NCBI RefSeq assembly: GCF_007747445.1
Contig: NZ_CP036425.1
Coordinates: forward strand, 124,001-188,000
Direction: 5' to 3'
DNA from: Poriferisphaera corsica
GTDB taxonomy: Bacteria > Planctomycetota > Phycisphaerae > Phycisphaerales > Phycisphaeraceae
DNA length: 64,000 bases
Part shown: positions 9,098-18,327 of the stretch, in pieces
Position numbering within the stretch: position 1 is the first letter of the stretch
Layout of the letters: every line of letters begins with the position of its first letter
Translations under genes and position numbers: made by a program
The notes under the pieces: generated by a model
Told to the model about the DNA's origin: nothing
The model's input: the letters and a program-made list of their open reading frames with translations, nothing else
Databases searched by the model: none

Positions 9098-9225
9098 CTA
9101 GAGCATGTTGCCTCATTACGTACCACATGTCCTGCGAAACAATCGGATGCAGGCTTATGTGAAAAGCGTTTTTAACGTAACGACCCATTGCTCAACGAGG
9201 CAAGTCATTTCGCAAAACGTTCTAA
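9098..9225 (+). repeat. MITE-like repeat, copy 2
   Basis: 128 bp bounded by CTAGAGCATGTTGC and GCAAAACGTTCTAA. The interior (CCACATGTCCTGCGAAACAA, AAGCGTTTTTAACGTAACGA) is nearly identical to the copy at 63885. Its right end overlaps the last codon of the FtsQ-like gene and supplies that gene's TAG stop on the minus strand. Confidence 0.88.
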
Positions 9226-10250
9226 TACGTGTTATTCACCCGCCGAAATCCCCCTTGTTGCTCCCCCTTGGCCGGTGCACCCAAACCCTTTCCTCTTGTA
9301 ATCCGTGGCCCAGTAATCTCAACATACTGACCATCAAAATCAATCAACCCGCCTGTTTGAACATTATTCGCAAGCTCAACAAGCCGCTGCAATTTCACAT
9401 CACTCGCCACCTCAATCCCCTGATCATCCCGTGGCGACCTTCCCCAAACAACTTCACCACCATTCACCGTCTCCAGCACAACCTTTACCCGCCCATACAT
9501 ATCCGCACCACTCACATCCACGCTCGCGATTTGCTTCGCCACACCCACCTCAAAACGTAAACGATCCGCCACCGCAATCCCAGCCATCACCTTCGCATCT
9601 TCCCAGCGATCGCCTGCTCTCACATTCGACCAACTCACACCTGAAATCACTGGCAACCATTCCCGATATAAATCCACCTGCTCCGACTGCATGATCATTG
9701 GCAGCAAATAACCTTCTTTGTCCACCGCCTGATAACCATCCGCCCGCGCGACCAACGCCACCGGCTCACGGTAATCAGCCTCAACCACAATCGTCCCGCC
9801 CTTCACTCTTCGAATCTGTTTCAAATCCCTCACCCACGCAATATCCGAGATCAGTCCCGCTGCTTCCTGCAATCGACCCCCATCAAACGGCCCCGGCACC
9901 GGCAATCCTTCTGGACAAATCGCCGTTGCAACCAACTCCTTCACTTCTTCCGCCACCCAGTTCGGCTTACCACGCTCATCCAGCATCCATCCCGGCACAC
10001 CCGCCAGATAAACATCACCCGCCAAAATCTCGTGACTCCAATTCCGCTCCGCATAATCCATCACCCCCTTCTCCATATACCGCCATCCCACCACGAGCGC
10101 CACCACCAGCGCGATCCAACCACACACCTGCACACCTACCACCGTCTGCGCAGGATCCCACTTCGGCGAGGCACTCTTCGCACCACGCTTCGCTGTTGCT
10201 TTCTTCTTCTTACCCCCGTTAAAACTCTCACGTGTTAAAAACCAGCCCAT
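9222..10250 (-). CDS. FtsQ/DivIB-like cell-division protein
   Basis: 342 residues: a Lys/Arg-rich cytoplasmic N-terminus (GKKKKATAKRGAKS), a single transmembrane segment at about residues 40-60 (VGVQVCGWIALVVALVVGW), and an extracytoplasmic part. The stretch WVRDLKQIRRVKGGTIVVEADYREPVALV resembles in pattern the beta segment of FtsQ proteins, which bridge early and late divisome proteins. Ddl lies 1.4 kb away, and ddl-ftsQ adjacency is common in division and cell-wall clusters, but here the two are on opposite strands. ATG at 10250 has GGAG 5 bases upstream. The last codon and stop fall in the right terminal repeat of MITE-like copy 2. The family call rests on architecture and a short segment. 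Confidence 0.62.
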   Translation of the reverse strand: MGWFLTRESFNGGKKKKATAKRGAKSASPKWDPAQTVVGVQVCGWIALVVALVVGWRYMEKGVMDYAERNWSHEILAGDVYLAGVPGWMLDERGKPNWVAEEVKELVATAICPEGLPVPGPFDGGRLQEAAGLISDIAWVRDLKQIRRVKGGTIVVEADYREPVALVARADGYQAVDKEGYLLPMIMQSEQVDLYREWLPVISGVSWSNVRAGDRWEDAKVMAGIAVADRLRFEVGVAKQIASVDVSGADMYGRVKVVLETVNGGEVVWGRSPRDDQGIEVASDVKLQRLVELANNVQTGGLIDFDGQYVEITGPRITRGKGLGAPAKGEQQGGFRRVNNTY

Positions 10251-10558
10251 GCCTACTCCATGTAAACCGTGTTGTTTTCAATTCAGTACCCGTCCCCAGT
10301 CCAAAACGGCAAGCTTACAGCTCGCACTTTTTTGACCCGCCCTCTCACATCCTTTCATCGGCAATACCTTCCCATAACCAACACCCATGACCCCACTCCC
10401 AATACTGCCGCCCCCACAATTATCAGCTCCCCTCTTTTATCAGACCTTCCTCGTCTCGCCCACCCCCTCGCCCCACTTCCCCAACCTTTCACCACCCACT
10501 TCACAATCCCCATCTTCATCATCACTTAAGCAAAACTTGATCTCATCATCACGCTCCA

Positions 10559-10588
10559 ATAAAAAACGCTACCCGATTGAGCAGCGTT
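10559..10588 (-). terminator. Intrinsic terminator after the SSS symporter gene
   Basis: AACGCT/AGCGTT with a 12-base loop is followed on the minus strand by a U-run (plus-strand A-run 10560-10566). It lies 31 bases past the symporter stop. The rest of the gap 10251-10558 is C-rich and shows no gene. Confidence 0.8.
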
Positions 10589-10618
10589 GATTATGGCCCT
10601 TTATTTTTCCCCTCTCTA

Positions 10619-12229
10619 TCACCCCACACTCATAGCTTTCTCTTTCTCAACTTCTTCACCACGATTTCTAGGGGTGAATGCTTTCGCAATCCGCGCCTCC
10701 TCAACTCCCGGCGTCACCCACGATACCACCGGTACCACAAACAACGGCACGATCATCGCCACGCTCGCACCCACCGGCAAACCCAATCCCCCATATTCAT
10801 ACCCAAACCAGCCGCAAATCATCGGCAAGTTAAACACCACACCCGCACACAACAGCCCACTCACCATCCCCGCATACGCGCCCCACTTCGTCGTTCCCTT
10901 CCAGAAAAACGCATATAACATCACACCCATAAACGCCCCCGCCGTCGTTCCCCAACTATACGAAATCAACTGCACAATATACGTAAAATCATTCAACGCA
11001 ATCACGCAGCTAATCGCCACGAACACCGCGCTCATCACCCGCATCAATCCCAACCCGCCCTTCTTCTCGCACTTCTTCATCGCCCCCACAATATCCACCG
11101 ACACCGCGCTCGCACTCGTCATCACCAGCGCCGCCAGCGTCGACATGCTGGCACTGAACATCAACAACAAAATCACCGCCAACAACCACTCCGGCAACTC
11201 GTTCTGCAAAAGCTGAGGCACCATCGCGTCCCATTTCGGGATCGTCTTCTCAACACCATCCACCACCTTCGTCACCGCCAGCGGCTTCTCAAAAAACATA
11301 TGCAGCATACTCCCCATAAAATACGCCACACCACCAATCACACCCGCAAACAAACACGTCGCAATCCCGCCCTTCACAAACATCCCCTCATCCTTCACCG
11401 CAAAAAACTTCTGCGACATCTGCGGCAATCCCCACGTCCCAAAGCTCGTCATAAACACCAACCCGCCCAACAACAACCATCCCGGCCGCCTACCCACCGG
11501 CATATGCGCCTCATACGCATTCTGTATCGCATCAAACACACCGCCCAAACCAACCTTCATACTCACATTTTCACCACCAATCATGTACATCTGACCTGCC
11601 GGCATCCCCGCCACTTTCATCACCAACACCCCAATCATCAGCGTCGAACCCACAAGCATCACCATCCCCAAAATAAAATCGATCAACGACACCGCAAAGT
11701 ACCCGCCCAACACCAAATAAAACGCTGTCACAACCGCCATCCCGATTACCGCATATTCATACTCAAGCCCGAACACCAACCGGAACATTTCGCCCAATCC
11801 TTTATAAACACTCGCGCTGTACGGGATCAAAAAGATAAACACCACAATCGCCGCCAGGATCCGTAACCCCTGACTCCCAAACCGCTCCGCCAAAAAGCCG
11901 GGCACCGTTACCACACCAAGGTTATGACTCATCCGCCTCGCTCGCGCACCCAATACAAGCCACGCCCCCAACGAACCGATCACCGCATTACCCACCGCAA
12001 TCCAAAGCCCGCTCAGCCCAAACCCCCAACCAATCTTCCCCGCAAACCCAATAAACAGCACTGCCGAAAAGTACGCCGTCCCAAACGAGAGCGCACTCAT
12101 CCAAGGCCCGATCCCTCTCCCCCCCAACACATAATCATCAACGCTCCGCGTCTTCTTCATCCCCCAGATCCCGATCCCAAACATCAAACACAGAAACACG
12201 CAAAATAGAGCAATCGCAAACACGTTCAC
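10619..12229 (-). CDS. Sodium:solute symporter (SSS family)
   Basis: A 536-residue polytopic membrane protein with about 13 hydrophobic segments. The N-terminus MNVFAIALFCVFLCLMFGIGIWG is followed by TRSVDDYVLGGRGIGPWMSALSFGTAYFSAV, the classic SSS/LeuT-fold entry (dispersed SVDDYxLGGR pattern), and later YFAVSLIDFILGMVM. It probably couples Na+ entry to uptake of a sugar, amino or organic acid; the substrate cannot be read from the sequence. Starts with GTG at 12229 behind GAAGGG. The downstream genes on the same strand (FtsQ-like, aldolase) are separated by terminators. Confidence 0.85.
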   Translation of the reverse strand: MNVFAIALFCVFLCLMFGIGIWGMKKTRSVDDYVLGGRGIGPWMSALSFGTAYFSAVLFIGFAGKIGWGFGLSGLWIAVGNAVIGSLGAWLVLGARARRMSHNLGVVTVPGFLAERFGSQGLRILAAIVVFIFLIPYSASVYKGLGEMFRLVFGLEYEYAVIGMAVVTAFYLVLGGYFAVSLIDFILGMVMLVGSTLMIGVLVMKVAGMPAGQMYMIGGENVSMKVGLGGVFDAIQNAYEAHMPVGRRPGWLLLGGLVFMTSFGTWGLPQMSQKFFAVKDEGMFVKGGIATCLFAGVIGGVAYFMGSMLHMFFEKPLAVTKVVDGVEKTIPKWDAMVPQLLQNELPEWLLAVILLLMFSASMSTLAALVMTSASAVSVDIVGAMKKCEKKGGLGLMRVMSAVFVAISCVIALNDFTYIVQLISYSWGTTAGAFMGVMLYAFFWKGTTKWGAYAGMVSGLLCAGVVFNLPMICGWFGYEYGGLGLPVGASVAMIVPLFVVPVVSWVTPGVEEARIAKAFTPRNRGEEVEKEKAMSVG

Positions 12230-12618
12230 GTTTCAGCTTCCCTTCATTCCCCCCATCCTCTCAGACAGTCATTCGTACCTAAAATGCCCACCACTCACAT
12301 CTAAAATCCCACTCAATCAAGTGTAACGCAGTATAACAGCTATCAATAAACCAATATATCTTTATATAGCCCCCCCCGTCCCCACCCCCCCCACCTCACA
12401 CCAATCACTTCATCCCTCCAACCTTCAAGCCCCGCACCGCCGGTGCGGGGGTGTCATTCCGTCCATCGTCATATTTCAACACAGCATTCTTCCCCAAAAA
12501 AAGCGCTTTCCCCTTCTTCATCAATGAAACCAGCACGACCCGCTCGCACTCGTACAACTAAAAATTTAAACTACCCTTCGAGATCGTCATTCTCACTTTC
12601 CATCAATAAGGGCAAAGC
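12230..12618. other. Intergenic between divergent genes, C-rich, contains a GC-rich hairpin
   Basis: Contains C-tracts near 12367-12390 and the repeated hairpin at 12430-12450. No ORF is supportable. It should hold the promoters for the SSS gene (minus) and the DUF4253 gene (plus). Confidence 0.5.
12430..12450. repeat. GC-rich hairpin family, copy A
   Basis: CCCCGCACC-GCC-GGTGCGGGG, preceded by TCAAG and followed by GTGT. The same frame (CAAGCCC...ACCGCCGGT...GGGGTGT) recurs at 18250 and 19695 with paired base changes. There is no U-run behind it. Confidence 0.7.
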
Positions 12619-13266
12619 ATGCAATTCATCCAAATCGAAGGCAAAACCTCTCTCGAAAAAACAATTCAATCGCATCAATCCGATACGAAATTATTCATTT
12701 GCGGCTTACCTGAGGAACAAGACAATTTCCAAGATCTAGCATGCATAAATCCAGAATCCCCATCCAATATTCTGAAAAGTGCAGATGAAATCGACGTTCA
12801 AGAATGGTTCGCTAGTCGTAGACGCGAACTAGAAGACGAGCATGGCGAACTGGATTTTTACGAAGGTACTTGGCCAGGCGAATCTGAAAACTCTCACGGT
12901 ATCCAGCTCAATGAATTTGGTACCATTAAAACAGACGTAACCTGCATTACATTACCGATTACTTCCATTTGGAAAGTTTTCGCCCATTTGAAATATGGCA
13001 ACTGGAACGATTGCCCATCACCTGAAACGCACTGTGCCATCTGGAAATACTGGGAAGAAAAATACGGCGCTAAAGTAGTCGCAGTCAGCAATGATATTGT
13101 CGAAGCTTATGTCACAAAACCGCCAACAACCCAGGAAGAAGCCATGAAACTTGCGTGGGAGCAGTTCATCTATTGCCAGGATATTGTCTTGCAGGGGGTT
13201 GAACGGGTTGCCAATCTCGCTTCGGCAATGAAAAACAATCAGTACTGGTACTTCTGGTGGGATTAA
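12619..13266 (+). CDS. DUF4253 domain protein
   Basis: 215 residues. The C-terminal half (YWEEKYGAKVVAVSNDIVEA, PPTTQEEAMKLAWEQFIYC, then VLQGV and the final YWYFWWD) is the DUF4253 signature: a conserved GA(E/K) strand, a PP...A...A.EQ.xxC helix and a Trp-rich tail. Function is unknown; this family occurs singly in many bacteria, sometimes near toxin or immunity genes. Base composition is balanced, unlike the C-rich genes on both sides, which hints at separate ancestry. ATG at 12619 has AAGGG 6 bases upstream. Confidence 0.75.
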   Translation: MQFIQIEGKTSLEKTIQSHQSDTKLFICGLPEEQDNFQDLACINPESPSNILKSADEIDVQEWFASRRRELEDEHGELDFYEGTWPGESENSHGIQLNEFGTIKTDVTCITLPITSIWKVFAHLKYGNWNDCPSPETHCAIWKYWEEKYGAKVVAVSNDIVEAYVTKPPTTQEEAMKLAWEQFIYCQDIVLQGVERVANLASAMKNNQYWYFWWD

Positions 13267-13316
13267 CCGCTCTCTAAAACTTCCTCCTCCACTGCTCACC
13301 TATTAAACTACCCCTC

Positions 13317-13721
13317 ATGGCCATCATCCACACCACCCAAACCCGTGTCCGCTACGGCGAAACCGACCAGATGAACACCTTCTACAATGCTGTCGCTCTT
13401 GACTGGTTCGAAGTCGGCCGCAACGAAGCCCTCCGATCCACCGGCCGCCCCTACACCCAATGGGAAACCGATGGCATCTTCCTCCCCGTCATCGAAGCAC
13501 GCATCTTCTATAAAGGCCGCGCCAACTACGACGACCTCCTCGACATTACCGCCACCCTCACTCTCGAAGGTCGCGCCCGTCTCCGCGCCGCCGTCACCAT
13601 TACACGACCCGACCACGACGGCGCATCCGTCGCCGAAGGCTACACCATTCACGCACTCGCCAACCCCGCCGGCCGCCCCGTCCGACCTCCTCAATGGGTC
13701 ACCGACCTTTTTACAAATTGA
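13317..13721 (+). CDS. Hotdog-fold acyl-CoA thioesterase (YbgC/FadM-like)
   Basis: 134 residues, the normal length of a single 4HBT domain. TRVRYGETDQMNTFYNAVALDWFEVGR carries the catalytic Asp (in YGETDQM) and the helix of the YbgC/FadM subfamily. These enzymes hydrolyse acyl-CoA thioesters in the cytoplasm. The gene stands alone, 50 bases after the DUF4253 gene. No clear ribosome-binding site precedes the ATG, as for several genes in this C-rich stretch. Confidence 0.85.
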   Translation: MAIIHTTQTRVRYGETDQMNTFYNAVALDWFEVGRNEALRSTGRPYTQWETDGIFLPVIEARIFYKGRANYDDLLDITATLTLEGRARLRAAVTITRPDHDGASVAEGYTIHALANPAGRPVRPPQWVTDLFTN

Positions 13722-14143
13722 TCATCGATCTAAGTAAAATCCGATTAATACAACTTTTCATTACAGAATTACCCAAGCACACCCATCAATCCTGTTGTTT
13801 TCTCTTGTTCATGAACGATAATTTCACCATGTTCACATCCGCCTGTGAACATTGTTCGTCGCCAGATGCCTGTGTTCCCGTCACATCTCTCGACATATAA
13901 AACCAAAAGCATCAAACGGGCCTTACCGTCCCCAAACCCGATTGCTGTAGCACATAAAGCATCTAGCACAATGACATGCAGCAATGAATAGCCGCCGCGA
14001 CACTTCGCGGCGCGCCAATATAAGTTTTCAGCAAATCCATTAACACGCAAACGCTCAACTCGACCTATTTTCTGAGATGTTGCAAACAGTCACCCAAGAC
14101 GTATTAAGCAGTTGCGTCATTCAACACCCAAAGGGAGGAATAG
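13722..14143. other. Intergenic with one strong hairpin
   Basis: About 420 bases without a convincing gene. At 13993-14012 CGCCGCGA/TCGCGGCG forms an 8-bp stem with a 4-base loop and no U-run. A good ribosome-binding site (AAGGGAGGA) for the next gene lies at 14130-14138. Confidence 0.5.
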
Positions 14144-14761
14144 ATGTCATTCACGAAACCATCCGTTATTTGCACGATTCTGCTCGCAATTTTCACCATC
14201 ATCACAACCACCCACGCCGCACCCATCAACTTCGGCAACGACACCGTTAATTCTGCCGATACCCACATCTTCGGCGGCGATGCACTCCTCGGCCTTCAAA
14301 TCAACGTAACACACAACACCGTCGCAACACACATCGGTTCAATCTACCAAGGTACCGGCAACCAGGTTCAATTCGGCATCTACTCCGACTTCAACAACGC
14401 CCCCGATCAACTTATCGCATCAACTAATCCGCATAACATCATCTACAACTCACACAACCACATCCCACTGATATCCAACACACCCATTAACGCCGGAACC
14501 TACTGGCTCCTCTCCCTCTACGACGTGCAAGCCACTGGCACGATGCGCGCTGAATCAACCACGAACCCATACATCCTCACATCCTTCACTGGTTCCATGC
14601 CCCCAGTATTCCCCGCAAGCCACCTCACCTATGTCGGCAGATCATTCAATTACTACCTCATTACCGACATCAATGCTCCCATCCCCGAACCCGCATCCCT
14701 CGCCCTACTCTCATTCACTATCGCCCCGATTTTTCTTCGCCGCAAAAAAATAGGCGTATAA
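14144..14761 (+). CDS. PEP-CTERM sorting-domain protein (first of a tandem pair)
   Basis: 205 residues: a signal peptide (about 1-26, ending THAA), a secreted domain beginning PINFGNDTV, and a C-terminal PEP-CTERM signal (IPEPASLALLSFTIAPIFLRRKK). Such proteins are exported, processed by an exosortase and linked to the cell surface or exopolysaccharide. The secreted domain, including the NQVQFGIYSDFNNAPDQLIA segment, is clearly homologous to the next gene, so the two arose by tandem duplication. Function of the domain is unknown. ATG follows a strong AAGGGAGGA site. Confidence 0.88.
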   Translation: MSFTKPSVICTILLAIFTIITTTHAAPINFGNDTVNSADTHIFGGDALLGLQINVTHNTVATHIGSIYQGTGNQVQFGIYSDFNNAPDQLIASTNPHNIIYNSHNHIPLISNTPINAGTYWLLSLYDVQATGTMRAESTTNPYILTSFTGSMPPVFPASHLTYVGRSFNYYLITDINAPIPEPASLALLSFTIAPIFLRRKKIGV

Positions 14762-15002
14762 TTTTGCCTAAACTGCCTAATTCCCCTTGTTTTATAGACT
14801 ATTACAAAAGAATAAAATTCTTTTTTTAAAACGTGCTCATTTATTTGTAAAGCGATTTTCTCGGATTAAACTGAATTGAGTACGTAAAACATGCACCACG
14901 TTTTCGCGTTGTAAGTTGTCGTTTACAAGGGTGGGAGCATTTCCTTTATACGCATATTGTGTATCAGGTAATCAAACCAAGGTTTCGCCGTTTTGTTTGT
15001 AA

Positions 15003-15017
15003 CTAATCAACGGTTAG
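15003..15017. promoter_or_regulatory. 15-bp palindromic box (copy 1)
   Basis: CTAATCAACGGTTAG, arms CTAATC/GGTTAG around 3 bases, centred 33 bases upstream of the second PEP-CTERM gene. Part of a family of six in this window. Confidence 0.5.
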
Positions 15018-15042
15018 AGCCGATTGAGGGAGATCGCAAATC

Positions 15043-15723
15043 ATGAAGACCCAATGGCTAAACGCTTTTTTAAGCGTCCTGACTATTTTTACCTTATCAC
15101 TCACCGCTACCGCCGCGCCTGTTAACTTTGGCAACGATCAACCCCTAAGCGGTACAACCACATATGTTGCAGATTACCTGCTCGGCATCCCCGTCACCAT
15201 CACCCAAGACACATTCATCACACACTTCGGCTCAACTTATAACCAAGCCGGCTCACAGGTTCAATTCGCACTTTACGCCGACAACAGCAATGCGCCTGGT
15301 GACCTCATCGCAACATCTGTTTCGCACACCACATCCCTCGGCATCAATGAAATAGCCGTCGATACACCCACGCAAACCTTTACCCTCGGCACAAGTACAT
15401 ACGAAATGGATCTCCCCATCTCACTTTCCGCAGGCAATTACTGGATCATGGCCATCTACGACCAAGATACACTCGCAACCATCGGCGTCGGTCAAGGCTC
15501 AAGCAACATACACTACATCAGCCAATCATTCGACAGCCCACTTCCCGCAACCTTCCCCCCATCTCACAACAGTTATGACACTGGCGGCCTCATCAACTAC
15601 TTCGTCGTCACCGACGACGACATCTGTGTAAAACCTCGCCTCGTCGTCCCAGAACCCGCCTCACTCTCACTCATCGCACTCTCATCCCTTCTCCTACTCC
15701 GCCGCGAACGCAATCGCGCATAA
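15043..15723 (+). CDS. PEP-CTERM sorting-domain protein (second of a tandem pair)
   Basis: 226 residues: a signal peptide (LSLTATAA), a mature domain beginning PVNFGNDQPLSG, and the C-terminal VPEPASLSLIALSSLLLLRRERNRA. Matches the previous gene over the mature domain (for example QVQFALYADNSNAPGDLIAT) but has about 20 extra residues in the middle and a DDDICVKPR insert before the PEP motif. Probably surface-displayed by exosortase; function unknown. ATG has GAGGGAG about 11 bases upstream. The 280-base gap before it is AT-rich and has no gene apart from the palindromic box. Confidence 0.88.
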   Translation: MKTQWLNAFLSVLTIFTLSLTATAAPVNFGNDQPLSGTTTYVADYLLGIPVTITQDTFITHFGSTYNQAGSQVQFALYADNSNAPGDLIATSVSHTTSLGINEIAVDTPTQTFTLGTSTYEMDLPISLSAGNYWIMAIYDQDTLATIGVGQGSSNIHYISQSFDSPLPATFPPSHNSYDTGGLINYFVVTDDDICVKPRLVVPEPASLSLIALSSLLLLRRERNRA

Positions 15724-15767
15724 TCTCAACGCAGTCCATGCTCACAACAAGAACAACAAACATCATC

Positions 15768-15795
15768 AGCCCGACCACCGCGTCGGGCTTTTTTT
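15768..15795 (+). terminator. Intrinsic terminator after the PEP-CTERM pair
   Basis: AGCCCGAC/GTCGGGCT with a 6-base loop followed by seven T. Confidence 0.92.
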
Positions 15796-15805
15796 ATAGC
15801 ATCTC

Positions 15806-15872
15806 ATCGACATATATCTAAAACATGTCGATAAAAACGAATAATATCGACACATAATGCAAGCATGTCGAT
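15806..15872. repeat. 67-bp double-palindrome element, copy 2
   Basis: Units 15806-15832 and 15846-15872, each 27 bp with ATCGACA...TGTCGAT arms, and a 13-base spacer beginning AAAAAC. Identical layout and total length to the element at 7777. It lies just behind a terminator. Confidence 0.8.
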
Positions 15873-16053
15873 CATATAATGCGCCAATACCATCCTTTCA
15901 CTCTTTCAGCCTGTCTCGATTTCATTAAATGCGAACCACCCCATCTGTCCCATCTATCACATCCCATATCCTCGGTTTCCCCACCCTCTCCCCACTCAAT
16001 TGAGACTCTTTCTCATTTCAAAATAGTTAAAGATCCTTTTATAATGTTCCTGT

Positions 16054-16199
16054 AGCTCTAATGGTCTTCCCTCTCGTCCGCACCTTGCCTGTGCCCCGAC
16101 CCATTGAGCTTCTAAACGTCCGACGCCTGTGGTTCGACTCCCTATTCGAGCGCTGCAGTCTACGGAGGTGGCCAACAAGCACGCCTGCCACGCTTGTTG
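16054..16199 (+). other. Structured leader upstream of the first phenylacetate-CoA-ligase-like gene
   Basis: An inverted repeat AGCTCTAATGG (16054-16064)/CCATTGAGCT (16101-16110) is followed by a tRNA T-arm-like GGTTCGACTCC (16131-16141) and a perfect 8-bp hairpin CAACAAGC/GCTTGTTG (16173-16199). The reading frame is open through this region, but it encodes no family sequence and the ligase starts at 16331. Could be a structured 5' UTR or the relic of a stable RNA gene. The wider gap 15873-16330 holds nothing else recognisable. Confidence 0.4.
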
Positions 16200-16330
16200 T
16201 CTCACCGCTTTGCTTCGCCTGTGACCCGATCAGTGTTCGCGATCGATGTCTTTGTTGTGTCTCGCTTGTGTTGTCTGTGTTGTGCGTGTTCTGTGTTTTC
16301 ATCAACTACGCCTTCTTCCGAGACGCCATC

Positions 16331-17668
<1,338 letters not shown>

Positions 17669-17732
17669 GCCGAACATCAAGCCCACACGTTACACGTATG
17701 GGATCACTCGCCTGTTAAAACAAAAAACCAAC

Positions 17733-17747
17733 CTAACTAACAGTTAG
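17733..17747. promoter_or_regulatory. 15-bp palindromic box (copy 2)
   Basis: CTAACTAACAGTTAG, perfect 6-base arms around AAC, about 20 bases before the ACT-protein start. Confidence 0.5.
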
Positions 17748-17766
17748 AAACTTAAAGAGACCAGAC

Positions 17767-18225
17767 ATGAAAATCCAGCAACTCTCAGTCTTTCTCGAAA
17801 ACAAGCCCGGACAAATGGCCGCCGTCTTCGACATCCTCGGCAAGAGCAGCGTCAACATCATCACCATGTCTACCGCTGACACCGAACAGTTCGGCATCCT
17901 CCGCATCATCACACCCGAATGGGAAAAAGCAAAAACCGTCCTCGAAAAAGGCCAGTTCGTCGTCAATCTCACACCCGTCATCGCCATCCAAGTCCCCCAC
18001 AAGCCCGGCGGCCTCTCCTCCATCCTCGCACTCTTCCAAAACCAAGGCATCAACATCGAATACATGTACGCCTTCCCTTGCGCCCACACCACCGAAGCCG
18101 TCCTCATCGCCCGCTTCGAAGACCCCTGCAACGTGGCCGACGTCATCAACGCAACCAGCGATTTTAAAATCCTCTCAGAAGCCGATGTCTTCAAAGAAAA
18201 GAAATCCTGTGAAATCCAGTCCTAA
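17767..18225 (+). CDS. Double ACT-domain protein
   Basis: 152 residues containing two ACT domains (about 4-68 and 71-140). Each starts with the typical pattern: QLSVFLENKPGQMAAVFDIL and AIQVPHKPGGLSSILALFQ, with glycine at the ligand-binding turn. ACT domains bind amino acids. Stand-alone double-ACT proteins of this type are commonly found next to phenylacetate-CoA ligase and indolepyruvate oxidoreductase genes, as here, and probably sense an aromatic amino acid. No catalytic domain is attached. A palindromic box lies on each side of the gene, the downstream one overlapping the stop codon. Confidence 0.88.
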   Translation: MKIQQLSVFLENKPGQMAAVFDILGKSSVNIITMSTADTEQFGILRIITPEWEKAKTVLEKGQFVVNLTPVIAIQVPHKPGGLSSILALFQNQGINIEYMYAFPCAHTTEAVLIARFEDPCNVADVINATSDFKILSEADVFKEKKSCEIQS

Positions 18226-18236
18226 TTACAAGTTAG
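18222..18236. promoter_or_regulatory. 15-bp palindromic box (copy 3)
   Basis: CTAATTACAAGTTAG, overlapping the TAA stop of the ACT gene and 92 bases before the second ligase start. Confidence 0.4.
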
Positions 18237-18249
18237 ATTGATACTCAAG

Positions 18250-18270
18250 CCCACCACCGCCGGTGGTGGG
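18250..18270. repeat. GC-rich hairpin family, copy B
   Basis: CCCACCACC-GCC-GGTGGTGGG in the frame CAAG...GTGT. It lies between the ACT gene and the second ligase, 14 bases past copy 3 of the palindromic box. Confidence 0.7.
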
Positions 18271-18327
18271 GTGTTTGGAAGAGCCGCCTGCATTTGTTCA
18301 ATCTCGTCACGGATGAAACCCTGAAAA

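Noticed and set aside
13769-14050. 93-residue minus-strand open frame
   Set aside because: It spans a strong hairpin, has no recognisable family or ribosome-binding site, and lies in the upstream region of a PEP-CTERM gene.
16051-16150. Possible tRNA-Arg(TCT) gene
   Set aside because: D-arm, anticodon-loop and T-arm-like text is present, but the acceptor and anticodon stems do not pair and about 35 extra bases lie in the D-loop.
16061-16330. 90-codon N-terminal extension of the first ligase
   Set aside because: The translated extension is Cys/Val/Leu/Arg-rich without similarity to ligases, and contains hairpins; family homology starts at the ATG at 16331.
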